Origin: Streptosporangium roseum DSM 43021 | GTDB lineage: Bacteria > Actinomycetota > Actinomycetes > Streptosporangiales > Streptosporangiaceae | Assembly: GCF_000024865.1 (NCBI RefSeq) | Contig: NC_013595.1 | Span: forward strand, 3,658,001 to 3,722,000 | Direction of reading: 5' to 3' | Length of the DNA: 64,000 bases | Shown: positions 12,401 to 19,968 of the stretch, piece by piece | Layout of the letters: every line of letters starts with the position of its first letter | How positions within the stretch are numbered: the first letter of the stretch is position 1 | Made by a program: the position numbers and the translations under genes | The notes under the pieces: generated by a model | Seen by the model: only the letters and a program-made list of their open reading frames with translations | Told to the model about the DNA's origin: nothing | Databases searched by the model: none

Positions 12401-15026
12401 GCTGCGCAGGCTGCTGCAGGCCGTACTGCCCGACTACATGGTGCCGACCCGCTACGTCTGGCTGGACCGGCTGCCGCTGAAGTCGCACGGCAAGGTCGAC
12501 CGCGCCGCCCTGCCCGAGCCCGAGGCGGTCCGGCCCGACCGGGAGGCGGCGTTCGAGGCGCCCTCCGGGATGGTGGAGGAGGCCGTCGCTTCGGCCTTCG
12601 GCGAGGTGCTCGGCCTGGACCGGGTCGGCGCCACCGACGACTTCTTCGACCTGGGCGGGCACTCCCTGCTCGCCGTGCAGGTGGTCGCCCGGCTGCGCCG
12701 CCGGCTGGACGGGATGCGGCCGGTCAGCGTGATGGACCTGTTCCAGCACCCGACCGCGCGGGGCCTGGCCACCCTGGTGGAGGCGGGCGACGACGGGCCG
12801 CGCGGCCTGCTGTACGAGCTGACGCCCAGGATCGCCGCACCCGAGCTGACGCTGGTGTGCGTGCCGTACGGCGGCGGCAGCGCGGTGGTCTACCAGCCGC
12901 TCGCCGACGCCCTGCCCGCGGGATGCGCGCTGCACGCGGTGGCCGTGCCGGGCCACGACCTCGGCCTGGCCGAGGAGCCGCGTCCCCTCGCCGAGGTCGC
13001 CGCCGAGTGCGCCGCGGAGATCCTCAGGAAGGTGACCGGCCCGCTGGTGCTGTACGGGCACTGCGGGGTGGGCGGCGCGCTCACCGTCGAGATCGCCCGT
13101 CAGGTCGAGGCCGCCGGGCGCCCGCTCGACGCGGTCTACCTCGGCGGCCTGTTCCCCTTCGCCCGGCCCACCCGGGGCGTGCTGGGTCGCTGGGCGCGGT
13201 TCACCGGGCTGGAACGGCTGCGCGGCGACCGGGGCCAGGTGAACTGGCTGACCGGCATGGGCGCCGACCTGTCCGGCCTGACCGAGGAGCAGCTGGCGTT
13301 CGTCGTGCGCAACATGCGGCACGACTCCAGGCAGGCGGAGGAGTACTTCACCCGCCTGGTCGAGGAGGGCGCGGAGCCGCTGAGCGCCCCGATCATCTCG
13401 GTGGTCGGCGAGCGCGACCCCAACACCGAGTTCCACGCCGAGCGCTACACCGAGTGGGACTTCCTCTCGCCGCGCACGGCGCTGGCCGTACTCGACGAGG
13501 GCGGGCACTACTTCCTCAAATACCGGGCCGAGGAGCTGGCGGAGATCGTCACCACGGTCCATCCGGCTCTCGCCGCGCCGGCCGTGCCGGAGCCCGCCAC
13601 CCCCACCTGGCGCGTGGCCGGCCGCTCCGACTCCTCCGTACCCGTGGAGAGGGGCACCGCGGCCCCCGAGCCCAGCCTGGGCCGGTTCCTCGCGGTCGCG
13701 ATCGGCCAGCTCGTCACCATCGTCGGTGCCACGCTGACCGAGTTCGCGATCCCGATCTCCACCTACCTGGACAGCCGCTCCCTCACCCAGTTCGCCGTGC
13801 TCCAGGTGCTCGCGCTGATCCCGGGCATCCTGGTGGCCCCGCTGGCCGGGGCGGTGGTGGACCGGGCGAGCAGGCGGACGGTCATGCTCGGCGGCAACAT
13901 CGCGGCCCTCGTCGTACAGCTGCTCACCGGCACGCTGCTGTGGACCGGCGAGCTGGCGGTCTGGCACCTGTACCCGCTGCTCACCGCCCTGTCGATCGCG
14001 CTGACCTTCCAGCGGCTGGCCTACGTGTCGGCCGTGCCCCAGCTCGTGCCCAAGCGCTACCTCGGCCACGCCAACGGGGTGGTCCAGATGACCACCGGCG
14101 TCGCGCAGTTCGTCGCGCCGCTCGTCGCGGTGGGACTGCTGGCGACCATCGGCCTGGAGGGGATCCTCGCGCTCGACGTCGCCGGATACGTCGCGGGGGT
14201 GATCGTGCTGCTGTGCGTCGGCTTCCCGGCCAGGCTGGCGGGCGAGCGCCGCGAGTCCGTCGGCGCGGAGATCGCCGGGGGGTTCCGGCTCCAGATGGGA
14301 CAGCGCGGTTTCCGGGCCATGCTCGTCTTCTTCGCCCTCTTCAACCTGGTGCTCTCACCGGTCTTCCTGCTGTTCTCGCCGCTGACGCTGTCCTTCGGCA
14401 CGCTCGCCGACGCCGGATACGTCGCGCTCCTCGGCGGGGCGGGAGCGGTGACCGGCGGGCTGGTCATGAGCGTGTGGGGCGGACCGGCGCACCGGCGCAT
14501 GCACGGCGTCCTCCTCGGGACCCTGGCGCTCGCCGCCTGCTGCCTGGTGACCGGCGCGCACGGGTCGCTGCTCTTCGTCGGGCTGGGCGCCTTCGGGGTG
14601 GCGTGCTCGCTCGCGCTCGTCAACGGCGTCTACGCGACCATCGTCCAGGTCAAGGTGGCCCAGCGCTTCCACGGGCGGGTCTTCGCCCTCAACCAGATGG
14701 TCGCGCTGTCCACCATTCCGCTCGGCGTGGCCGTGATCGCGCCGCTCGGCGAGCGCCTCCTGGAGCCGATGTTCCTGCCCGGCGGGCTCCTCGCCGGTAC
14801 GGCCGGCGCCGTCATCGGGGTCGGTCCCGGCCGCGGCATCGCGTTCATGTACGTGGTGTGCGGCCTGCTGGTCGCTCTGATCGCCCTCGTCGCGCTGCGC
14901 AGCCGGACGCTGTCGCGGTTCGACGACGAGGTCCCCGACGCCGTCGCCGACGATCTCGTCGGGATCCAGGCGCTGAACGACAGAACCGGCACGACCGAGC
15001 GGAAGGAAGCCGTCCCGTGTCCCTGA
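9432..15026 (+). CDS. NRPS C-A-T-TE fused to an MFS exporter
   Basis: 1864 aa, GTG start. Order: condensation domain (about 1-480, intact HHIAVDG at His163-His164); adenylation domain (about 535-1030, YVIYTSGSTGRPKG, HYGPTEATVG, A10 SHGKVDRAALP); carrier with Ser1078 in DLGGHSLLAV; thioesterase (about 1135-1375); MFS transporter (about 1415-1840). By-eye pocket residues D-F-T-K-I-G-H-V-G-K resemble aspartate codes. The thioesterase nucleophile elbow reads YGHCGVGG, so Cys1211 replaces the usual Ser; the later GGH supplies a likely catalytic His. The C-terminal half has about ten to twelve hydrophobic segments and the MFS loop VDRASRRTVML; it resembles EntS-like MFS_3 exporters. The synthetase would thus be held at the membrane and release its product beside its own exporter. 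NRPS/MFS fusions occur in sequence databases as far as I recall; function is inferred. Confidence 0.92.
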   Translation: MQTRLPDAARTDGVPLSPGQERLWFLDQLTPGDASYNVYVSERLRGPLDSGALVRAFGEVVARHAVLRTRYPSQDGRPVQVADPAGPGLRYVDLSDGPEERPRDPSDGPEERPRDPSDGPERRARDLVAELTNRGFDLAGGPVLRAALIRLAADDHVLCLVIHHIAVDGWSLGVLRAELAALYGAFAAGLPSPLPPPALQYADYALACRQDPGRDEDLAYWRTRLADPPVLALPTDRPRPRIRTANGAYVARRIPGPLAAEVARLARTERCTLFMTLTAAFQALLARHTGQDDVCVGTQVAARDRPELEGMVGFVVNTLVLRGDLSGDPSFRDLMRRTRATALEAYQRQSTPFDALVNELGIDRDLSRTPLFQAQLVLHNQAQAGPSLPGITTELFDGGFALAKFDLSLEIGQEEGELRAHFAYNSDLFEPATVERLAARFEALLRCAVADPGTRLSELELLDADERRLILEHWSRPGPPGRAGAPGAPGTSGTSGGPAPAGDPGPSRDPGPLQGAGPSRDGGPFRDVATLHGLVERAAARTPEAVAVVFGDDALTYRELDARADRLAAVLRDHGAGPDRRVAICLEQSLDLAVAVPAVLKAGGAYVPLDPEQPADRLAHMVADSGAEVLVTTRALAGRVSAGITVLLGEGEAPTVLLDGREELRGLLPPREAGPDDLAYVIYTSGSTGRPKGVAVQHRQVLNYLADAHERFEVVDGAGYALLQSLSFDFGITIFYLALATGGCLHLVPSRISGPDLADYADRARIDYLKITPSHLGALTAEVDPRRLLPRRVLILGGEGSAWEWTRELAALGVCRVVNHYGPTEATVGVTTYEVGADDDVRGPVTPIGRPLGHARAYVLDGRMRPAPIGVIGELCLGGDRLAREYLGRPDLTAEKFLPDPYGEPGDRLYRTGDLARWLPDGNLEFLGRRDLQVKVRGYRVELGEVDEALRTLPGVAHAVVDARGGPGALELVAYLVAADGPAARPGVGELRRLLQAVLPDYMVPTRYVWLDRLPLKSHGKVDRAALPEPEAVRPDREAAFEAPSGMVEEAVASAFGEVLGLDRVGATDDFFDLGGHSLLAVQVVARLRRRLDGMRPVSVMDLFQHPTARGLATLVEAGDDGPRGLLYELTPRIAAPELTLVCVPYGGGSAVVYQPLADALPAGCALHAVAVPGHDLGLAEEPRPLAEVAAECAAEILRKVTGPLVLYGHCGVGGALTVEIARQVEAAGRPLDAVYLGGLFPFARPTRGVLGRWARFTGLERLRGDRGQVNWLTGMGADLSGLTEEQLAFVVRNMRHDSRQAEEYFTRLVEEGAEPLSAPIISVVGERDPNTEFHAERYTEWDFLSPRTALAVLDEGGHYFLKYRAEELAEIVTTVHPALAAPAVPEPATPTWRVAGRSDSSVPVERGTAAPEPSLGRFLAVAIGQLVTIVGATLTEFAIPISTYLDSRSLTQFAVLQVLALIPGILVAPLAGAVVDRASRRTVMLGGNIAALVVQLLTGTLLWTGELAVWHLYPLLTALSIALTFQRLAYVSAVPQLVPKRYLGHANGVVQMTTGVAQFVAPLVAVGLLATIGLEGILALDVAGYVAGVIVLLCVGFPARLAGERRESVGAEIAGGFRLQMGQRGFRAMLVFFALFNLVLSPVFLLFSPLTLSFGTLADAGYVALLGGAGAVTGGLVMSVWGGPAHRRMHGVLLGTLALAACCLVTGAHGSLLFVGLGAFGVACSLALVNGVYATIVQVKVAQRFHGRVFALNQMVALSTIPLGVAVIAPLGERLLEPMFLPGGLLAGTAGAVIGVGPGRGIAFMYVVCGLLVALIALVALRSRTLSRFDDEVPDAVADDLVGIQALNDRTGTTERKEAVPCP
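9714..9809 (+). repeat. 33-bp in-frame tandem repeat, about 2.9 copies
   Basis: Copies at 9714-9746 and 9747-9779 are identical, followed by a shorter degenerate copy. Each codes for SDGPEERPRDP. It sits inside the condensation domain ahead of the HHxxxDG motif and lengthens a loop by about 22 residues. Confidence 0.9.
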
Positions 15027-15997
15027 CCGTACCCGCCCTCCACGTCAACTGGACCGGTCCGCACCGGGCCGGCCTCCGCCGCCACCGGGACCGGGCCCTG
15101 GAGAACGGCCCCTACGGCATGCCGGTCGAGGAGATCCTCACCTGCGTCCACAGCGCCCACGCCTGGCGGGCCTTCCACGGCGGCGTCGAGCTGGTGACCG
15201 ACGAGCTGGGCGCCTCCTACGCGGCGGCACAGGGACTGGACGCGCTCTACGACCGCATCGACACCTCCCTCGACGCCCTCGACGCCCTCGACGTGGACCC
15301 GCTGTTCTACTTCGCGGCGGGCAAGAGCTACGCGGCCCGGCTGCGCGCCGCGCCGTTCGCCGTCGTCGACACCGACCTCTACCTGCGCCGTCCCGTCGAC
15401 GGGCTGGAGCGCGGCGGGTTCGTCTTCGCGCACTGGGAGTCGGTGGGCAACGACGTCTACCCGCCGGTTCCGGAGGTCCCCAACCAGGCCGGCCTGGACC
15501 TGTCGCGCTGGACCTTCGACACCCCGGCGGCCAACATGGCGGTCTCGATCTTCCTCGACGACCGGCACCGCGCCGAGTACGCCGAGGCGTCCATGGCGTT
15601 CATGACCGGCAACGCCGGGCCGTCGGCCACCGCCCCGATCGTCCGCCAGACCTTCGCCGAGCAGCGCATCGCCCCCGCGGTCGCCCGCTCCCTCGGGGTG
15701 GACCTGCGTCCGGTCACCGAGCGTTTCTGGATCGTGGAGACGGAGGAGTGGGACGGCCCCTCCTACGCCGACCGCTTCCACCACACCTGGAACCAGAAAC
15801 GGCTGCTGCGCCAGTTCCCCGAGCTGCGCCCGGCCTACTGGCGCTACCTGCTGGAGGACCTGCTGTGGCGCTTCCCCGGCACCGGCGATCTGCTGCTGTC
15901 GGTGCCCGCGCTCAAGGAGTGCGCCGACCTCGTCCGCACCGTCCGGCGCGACCTGGCCGCCCACGGCCCCAGCCTGATCGAATGGAGCACCCCGTGA
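15017..15997 (+). CDS. Glycosyltransferase-like protein of unknown function in the NRPS locus
   Basis: 326 aa from GTG 15017, with GGAAGGAAG at 15001-15009; the start lies 10 bases inside the preceding NRPS gene, so translation is coupled. No signal peptide or membrane segment. The stretch FAAGKSYAARLRAAPFAVVDTDLYLRRP includes a DxD motif (DTD) of the kind that binds metal and nucleotide-sugar in GT-A enzymes; other marked stretches are GGFVFAHWESVGNDVYPP and RWTFDTPAANMAVSIF. From memory it resembles the DUF6734 group of glycosyltransferase-like proteins, but I cannot confirm this. Position between two NRPS genes suggests it modifies the peptide or its carrier-bound intermediate. Treat the function as unknown. 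Confidence 0.8.
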   Translation: MSLTVPALHVNWTGPHRAGLRRHRDRALENGPYGMPVEEILTCVHSAHAWRAFHGGVELVTDELGASYAAAQGLDALYDRIDTSLDALDALDVDPLFYFAAGKSYAARLRAAPFAVVDTDLYLRRPVDGLERGGFVFAHWESVGNDVYPPVPEVPNQAGLDLSRWTFDTPAANMAVSIFLDDRHRAEYAEASMAFMTGNAGPSATAPIVRQTFAEQRIAPAVARSLGVDLRPVTERFWIVETEEWDGPSYADRFHHTWNQKRLLRQFPELRPAYWRYLLEDLLWRFPGTGDLLLSVPALKECADLVRTVRRDLAAHGPSLIEWSTP

Positions 15998-17586
15998 CCG
16001 CCCCGACCACCGAGACGGAGCTCGGCGCCCTGTGGCGCCAGGTGCTCCGCGTGCCCGCCGTCGCCCCCGGCGACAACTTCTTCGAGCTGGGCGGCGACTC
16101 CTTCCGGGCCGCCCAGCTCGCCGGCCTGGTCGGCACCCGCCTGGGGGTGCCCGTCACGCCGGCCCTCGCCTTCGACCGGCCGGAGCTGGCCGGGCAGGCC
16201 CGCTGGATCGACGACGCCCGCGCCGCGGGGCTCTCGGCCGCCGCCGGGCCCGCGACCGGCGGGGGAGCTCCGCTCAGCACCCAGCAGGAGGACTTCCTGT
16301 ACTGGATGTTCGAGAGCGAGCCCGTCCGCGACATCGGGTCCTGCGCCACCGCGATCCGGATCCGCGACTCCTTCGACGTGGCCGTCCTCACCCGCGCGCT
16401 GGAGGCGGTGATCGCGCGGCACGAGCCGCTGCGCAGCGTCGTCACCGCGTCGGGGGAGGTGATCGTCGCTGACGAGCTGCCGCCCGAGGTCGCCGAGGCC
16501 GTGGCCGAGGGCCGGACGCCGCAGGAGCGCGAGCGCGACGCCGAGCGGATCGTCTGGCACGAGCGCATGCGTCTCGACGACGTTCTGCGCGGCCCCCTCG
16601 TGCGGGCCCTCGTCGTGCACCTCGGCGAGGACGACCACGTGCTGGTCCTCGCCGTGCACCACTTCGCCTTCGACGGCTTCTCCCTGGGCGTCATGCTCCG
16701 CGAGCTGGGCATCGTCTACTCGGCCCTGCGTACGGGCTACCCCAGCCCGCTGCGCCCGCTGCCGATGTCCTACGCCGACTACTGCGCCTTCACCCGCGAG
16801 CAGTGGCCGCGCAACCAGGCGTACTGGGACCTGGTCCTGGAGGGTGCCCCCCGCGAACTGACGCCGTTCCCCGGCCGCAGGGAGACCACCCTGTTCTCCC
16901 GCCGCAGGCACGCCTTCGAGATCGACGCGGAGCTGGCCGGCCGGCTGGGGGAGACCGCCAGGGCGCGCGGCGCGACCACGTTCATGGCGGTGGCCGCGTG
17001 CTGGACCTGGCTGCTGCGCCAGTGGACGGGGATGACCGACCTGGTGGTGATGTCGCCCGTGCCCGGCCGTACCGCGCCCGAGCACGAGACGCTGATCGGC
17101 TGCCTGGTCCAGTCGCTCATCCTGCGCCTGGACGCCTCGGGCGACCCCTCCTACGGCGAGCTGGTCGACCGGGTCCGGGAGGTGTCCGTGGGGGCGGTGG
17201 CGCACCAGTTCCACGCCTACCAGGACGCCCGGCTCCGGGTGCCCTTCCCCTCGCGGATCCACTACGAGAGCTTCGGCGCCCCGCACTTCCCCGGCCTCAT
17301 GTCCGAGGCCTTCCCCTTCCCCCGGGAGCAGGAGGGGCTGGACTGGAGCGCCAACCCGGGCGAGGTCGACCTCAGCGCCCCGGAGCTGATCGTCGAGGAG
17401 CAGCGGGACGGCTCCATGCTGGCCGCCGTGGTCTACAACCACTACGGTTACGACCCCGCGACGGCCGCCGAGCTCGCCGAGTCCTTCCAGGAGTACGTCA
17501 GGGCCGCCGTGGCCGTTCCTGACTCCCCGCTGCCGCCGCTGCCCGCGACAGCCAGCCACGCCGGGGCGGAGGCCAGCCAGGGCTGA
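15994..17586 (+). CDS. Free-standing NRPS carrier-condensation (T-C) protein
   Basis: 530 aa. GTG 15994 overlaps the upstream stop as GTGA, with GGAG six bases before; an in-frame ATG at 15982 is less well placed. Residues 1-80 are a carrier domain with phosphopantetheine Ser36 in ELGGDSFRAAQL. Residues about 90-520 are a condensation domain with intact HHFAFDG (His222-His223). No adenylation domain is attached, so the carrier must be charged in trans. The carrier-less ligase at 3421-6198 is the obvious candidate, which would make this the loading or starter unit: acyl group activated there, held here and joined by this C domain to the next unit. That order is inference; an alternative is a terminal condensation with a free amine. 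Confidence 0.9.
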   Translation: MTAPTTETELGALWRQVLRVPAVAPGDNFFELGGDSFRAAQLAGLVGTRLGVPVTPALAFDRPELAGQARWIDDARAAGLSAAAGPATGGGAPLSTQQEDFLYWMFESEPVRDIGSCATAIRIRDSFDVAVLTRALEAVIARHEPLRSVVTASGEVIVADELPPEVAEAVAEGRTPQERERDAERIVWHERMRLDDVLRGPLVRALVVHLGEDDHVLVLAVHHFAFDGFSLGVMLRELGIVYSALRTGYPSPLRPLPMSYADYCAFTREQWPRNQAYWDLVLEGAPRELTPFPGRRETTLFSRRRHAFEIDAELAGRLGETARARGATTFMAVAACWTWLLRQWTGMTDLVVMSPVPGRTAPEHETLIGCLVQSLILRLDASGDPSYGELVDRVREVSVGAVAHQFHAYQDARLRVPFPSRIHYESFGAPHFPGLMSEAFPFPREQEGLDWSANPGEVDLSAPELIVEEQRDGSMLAAVVYNHYGYDPATAAELAESFQEYVRAAVAVPDSPLPPLPATASHAGAEASQG

Positions 17587-17681
17587 TGTTTTCCGGCGAC
17601 AGGTCTTATCCTGGACATCTCCCCGGAACCTTCGTGAAACCTGTCTAGGACACCCTGATGTCCGAAGAGAGGTGATCCACA

Positions 17682-18314
17682 ATGATGTTGCGGCTACGGG
17701 TGTCCTTTCCCGATCGCCCGGGGGCGCTGGGGCAGGTCGCCCGGGTGCTCGGCACCCTGGGGGCGGACATTCTCCAGGTGACGGTGCTGGAACGGGAGAC
17801 CGGCCGGGCCGTGGACGACTTCACCGTCTCCTGGCCCGGCGCCGCCGACGCCGACACGGTCCGGGATCGCCTGTCGGTCATCCCCGGCATACGCGTCGAG
17901 GCCGTCTGGCCCACCCGCGAGATTCCCGGCGCCGCGCCCGACTACGACCTCCTGAAGCACGTCGCGGCCGACCCCGGCAGGGCCTTCGCCACTCTCGTGG
18001 ACGCCGCGCCCGACCTGGTGAGCGCCGCGTGGGCGGTCGCGGTCTCCTCCGGGACCGGCGAGCTCGTCCACCGCAGCTGGCAGGCCCCGGCCTCGCTCGA
18101 CGAGGCGGGCGGCCTCGCCGGCGTCAAGTCGGGTGACCTCACCCCCCTGCGGCCCTCGACCCTCGCCGTGGGCCGGTGCCACCTGATGAGCCTCCCCGTG
18201 CCCGCCGCGGGCCTGCACCTTATCCTGGCCCGCACCGAGGGGCCGTCCTTCCACCGGGCGGAGCTGGACCGTGCCATCCGCGTCGTGGAGATCGTCTCCA
18301 TCCTCGGCCGCTGA
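17682..18314 (+). CDS. ACT-domain protein
   Basis: 210 aa; ATG 17682 (or ATG 17685) follows AGAGGTGA at 17668-17675. Residues about 1-75 form an ACT domain: RLRVSFPDRPGALGQVARVL, then LGADILQVTVLE, the pattern of amino-acid-sensing regulatory domains. The remaining 130 residues (DYDLLKHVAADPGRAF..., ending RAIRVVEIVSIL) have no fold I recognise. No catalytic domain is attached, so a sensing or regulatory role is likelier than a metabolic one. It is 95 bp from the T-C gene on the same strand and may be the last gene of the locus, or an unrelated neighbour with its own promoter. An 8-base inverted repeat (CGGCACCG at 18323, CGGTGCCG at 18357) follows the stop. Confidence 0.85.
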   Translation: MMLRLRVSFPDRPGALGQVARVLGTLGADILQVTVLERETGRAVDDFTVSWPGAADADTVRDRLSVIPGIRVEAVWPTREIPGAAPDYDLLKHVAADPGRAFATLVDAAPDLVSAAWAVAVSSGTGELVHRSWQAPASLDEAGGLAGVKSGDLTPLRPSTLAVGRCHLMSLPVPAAGLHLILARTEGPSFHRAELDRAIRVVEIVSILGR

Positions 18315-18374
18315 TCCCGCGGCGGCACCGGCGGACCCGCGCCGGAGGGCGTACGGCGGTGCCGTGCCGGCCGG

Positions 18375-19661
18375 TCAGCGGTGCGGCGGGTCGATGCGGG
18401 AGCCGTCGAGGGCGAAGAGCATCAGGCGGGTGACGTCGACGCCCACGCGGGCCGGTTCGCCGGCCCGCCAGACGGGGCGGGAGCCGACGCGGACGATCAG
18501 GTCGGCCCGGCGGTGGGTGCCGGCGCCGACCTGCTCCTGCGCCTGCGCAGGTTCGGGGTCGAGCCCGGAGCCCGGCAGCAGGCGCCTGAGGACCGCGCGG
18601 GCCCGGCCTCCCGGGGCGGTGGCCGCCAGGTCGCGGACCTTGTGGCGGGGGTCCGGGGGCTCGGGGACGGGCACGGTGGGGATGCCGCTCTCGACGTAGG
18701 CGAGCCACTCGTGGCCGTGGTACTCCAGGGCTCGGACGCGGCCGAGGAAGACGGGGCCCTCGAACGTCTCGGGGACCGGCGCCAGGCAGTCCGGGCGCAG
18801 GCCCACGATGATCTGGTGGCCGACGTGCTGGGAGATGGCGTAGGCCCTGGGATCGGTCCAAGGGATCATGATCTGGTGCACCCCGAAGTCCAGCAGGATG
18901 AACTGGTTCTGCGGGGTGCGCACGGTGGCCGCGAGCAGGTTGAGCTGCTGGGAGCTGAGGAAGGCGGCGGTGAAGGCGGTGGCCGGGTCGTTGTAGACCT
19001 GACCGGGGGTGCCGACGTCCTGGAGCACGCCGCGGTTCATGATGGCGATCCGGTCGGCCAGGGTCAGGGCCTCGACCTGGTCGTGCGTCACGTAGACCGT
19101 GGTCACGCCGAGGGAGCGGACCAGGGAGGAGATCTCCATGCGGAGCTCGGTGCGCATGCCCGCGTCGAGGTTGGACAGCGGCTCGTCCATCAGGAAGAGC
19201 GAGGGCTGGCGGACGATCGCCCTGCCCATCGCGACGCGCTGGCGCTGGCCGCCTGAGAGCGTTCCAGGGCGGCGTTCGAGGGTCTCGTCGATGTGCAGCG
19301 CCTTGGACAGCTCCGTCACGCGTTCCCTGACCATCGCCGGGTCCGCCTTGGCGATCTCCAGGGGGAAGGCCATGTTGCCGCGTACCGTGCGGTGAGGGTA
19401 GAGCGCGCCGTTCTGGAAGACCATGGCGACGTCCCGGTCACGCGGGGCGAGGTCGTTGGCGAGGGTGCCGCCCAGCCAGAGGTCTCCGGAGGTCACCTCC
19501 TCCAGGCCCGCGATCATCCGGAGCAGTGTGGACTTGCCGCAGCCGGAAGGCCCCAGCAGGACGAGGAACTCCCCGTTTTCGGCGCGCAGATTCATGCGGT
19601 CGACCGCCAGGTATCCGCCGGGGTAGACCTTGCTCACATTGTCGAGGACGACGGTACTCAT
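18375..19661 (-). CDS. Carbohydrate ABC transporter ATPase, MalK/MsiK/UgpC type
   Basis: 428 aa. Start ATG 19661 is preceded by GGAGGAA at good spacing. Nucleotide-binding domain: Walker A GPSGCGKST (about 38-46), Q-loop VFQNGAL, signature LSGGQRQRVAMGRAI, Walker B LFLMDEPLSNLD, H-loop THDQ. The C-terminal third is the OB/TOBE regulatory domain of the MalK class, here with a variable, Ala/Arg-rich insert. Such ATPases often serve several sugar importers in actinomycetes; no permease or binding protein is adjacent, so it may energise the permease at the left edge. Transcribed away from lacI copy 2. Confidence 0.94.
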   Translation of the reverse strand: MSTVVLDNVSKVYPGGYLAVDRMNLRAENGEFLVLLGPSGCGKSTLLRMIAGLEEVTSGDLWLGGTLANDLAPRDRDVAMVFQNGALYPHRTVRGNMAFPLEIAKADPAMVRERVTELSKALHIDETLERRPGTLSGGQRQRVAMGRAIVRQPSLFLMDEPLSNLDAGMRTELRMEISSLVRSLGVTTVYVTHDQVEALTLADRIAIMNRGVLQDVGTPGQVYNDPATAFTAAFLSSQQLNLLAATVRTPQNQFILLDFGVHQIMIPWTDPRAYAISQHVGHQIIVGLRPDCLAPVPETFEGPVFLGRVRALEYHGHEWLAYVESGIPTVPVPEPPDPRHKVRDLAATAPGGRARAVLRRLLPGSGLDPEPAQAQEQVGAGTHRRADLIVRVGSRPVWRAGEPARVGVDVTRLMLFALDGSRIDPPHR

Positions 19662-19968
19662 GCGCGCTCGTTCCTCCCGGGTTCCGCTGCCCGGATCCAG
19701 CCGTGTGATTGATGAGGTAGTACATCGCGCCACTTGCCCATGTGTCCATAGATGTCGTTAGAAATTGCACATCTGCTGGTTACTTCCATGTTTCTGGTGA
19801 GTAGCTATGTCGCGCATTAGAGGGATGGTGCTCCAAGGCGAGGCCACGGCCGTCCCGGCGAGTGGGAGATGTTACAGTTTGCGAAAAGTTTCGGAAACGA
19901 ATTTCACGCCGGGGCGTCGAATGTCGTTCAGCTTGCGCCCAATTCAGCCGCATGGTGGGGTACCTCTG
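19662..19968. promoter_or_regulatory. Divergent control region between MalK-type ATPase and lacI copy 2
   Basis: 307 bp, lower in GC than the flanks. It contains a cluster of dyads at 19882-19905: CGAAA-AG-TTTCG followed at once by GAAA-CGAA-TTTC, with the overlapping palindrome GTTTC-G-GAAAC at 19888-19898. CGAAA/TTTCG half-sites are a usual operator style for actinomycete LacI-family repressors. The cluster is about 65-85 bp upstream of the lacI start, consistent with autoregulation and control of the divergent ATPase gene. Confidence 0.65.
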
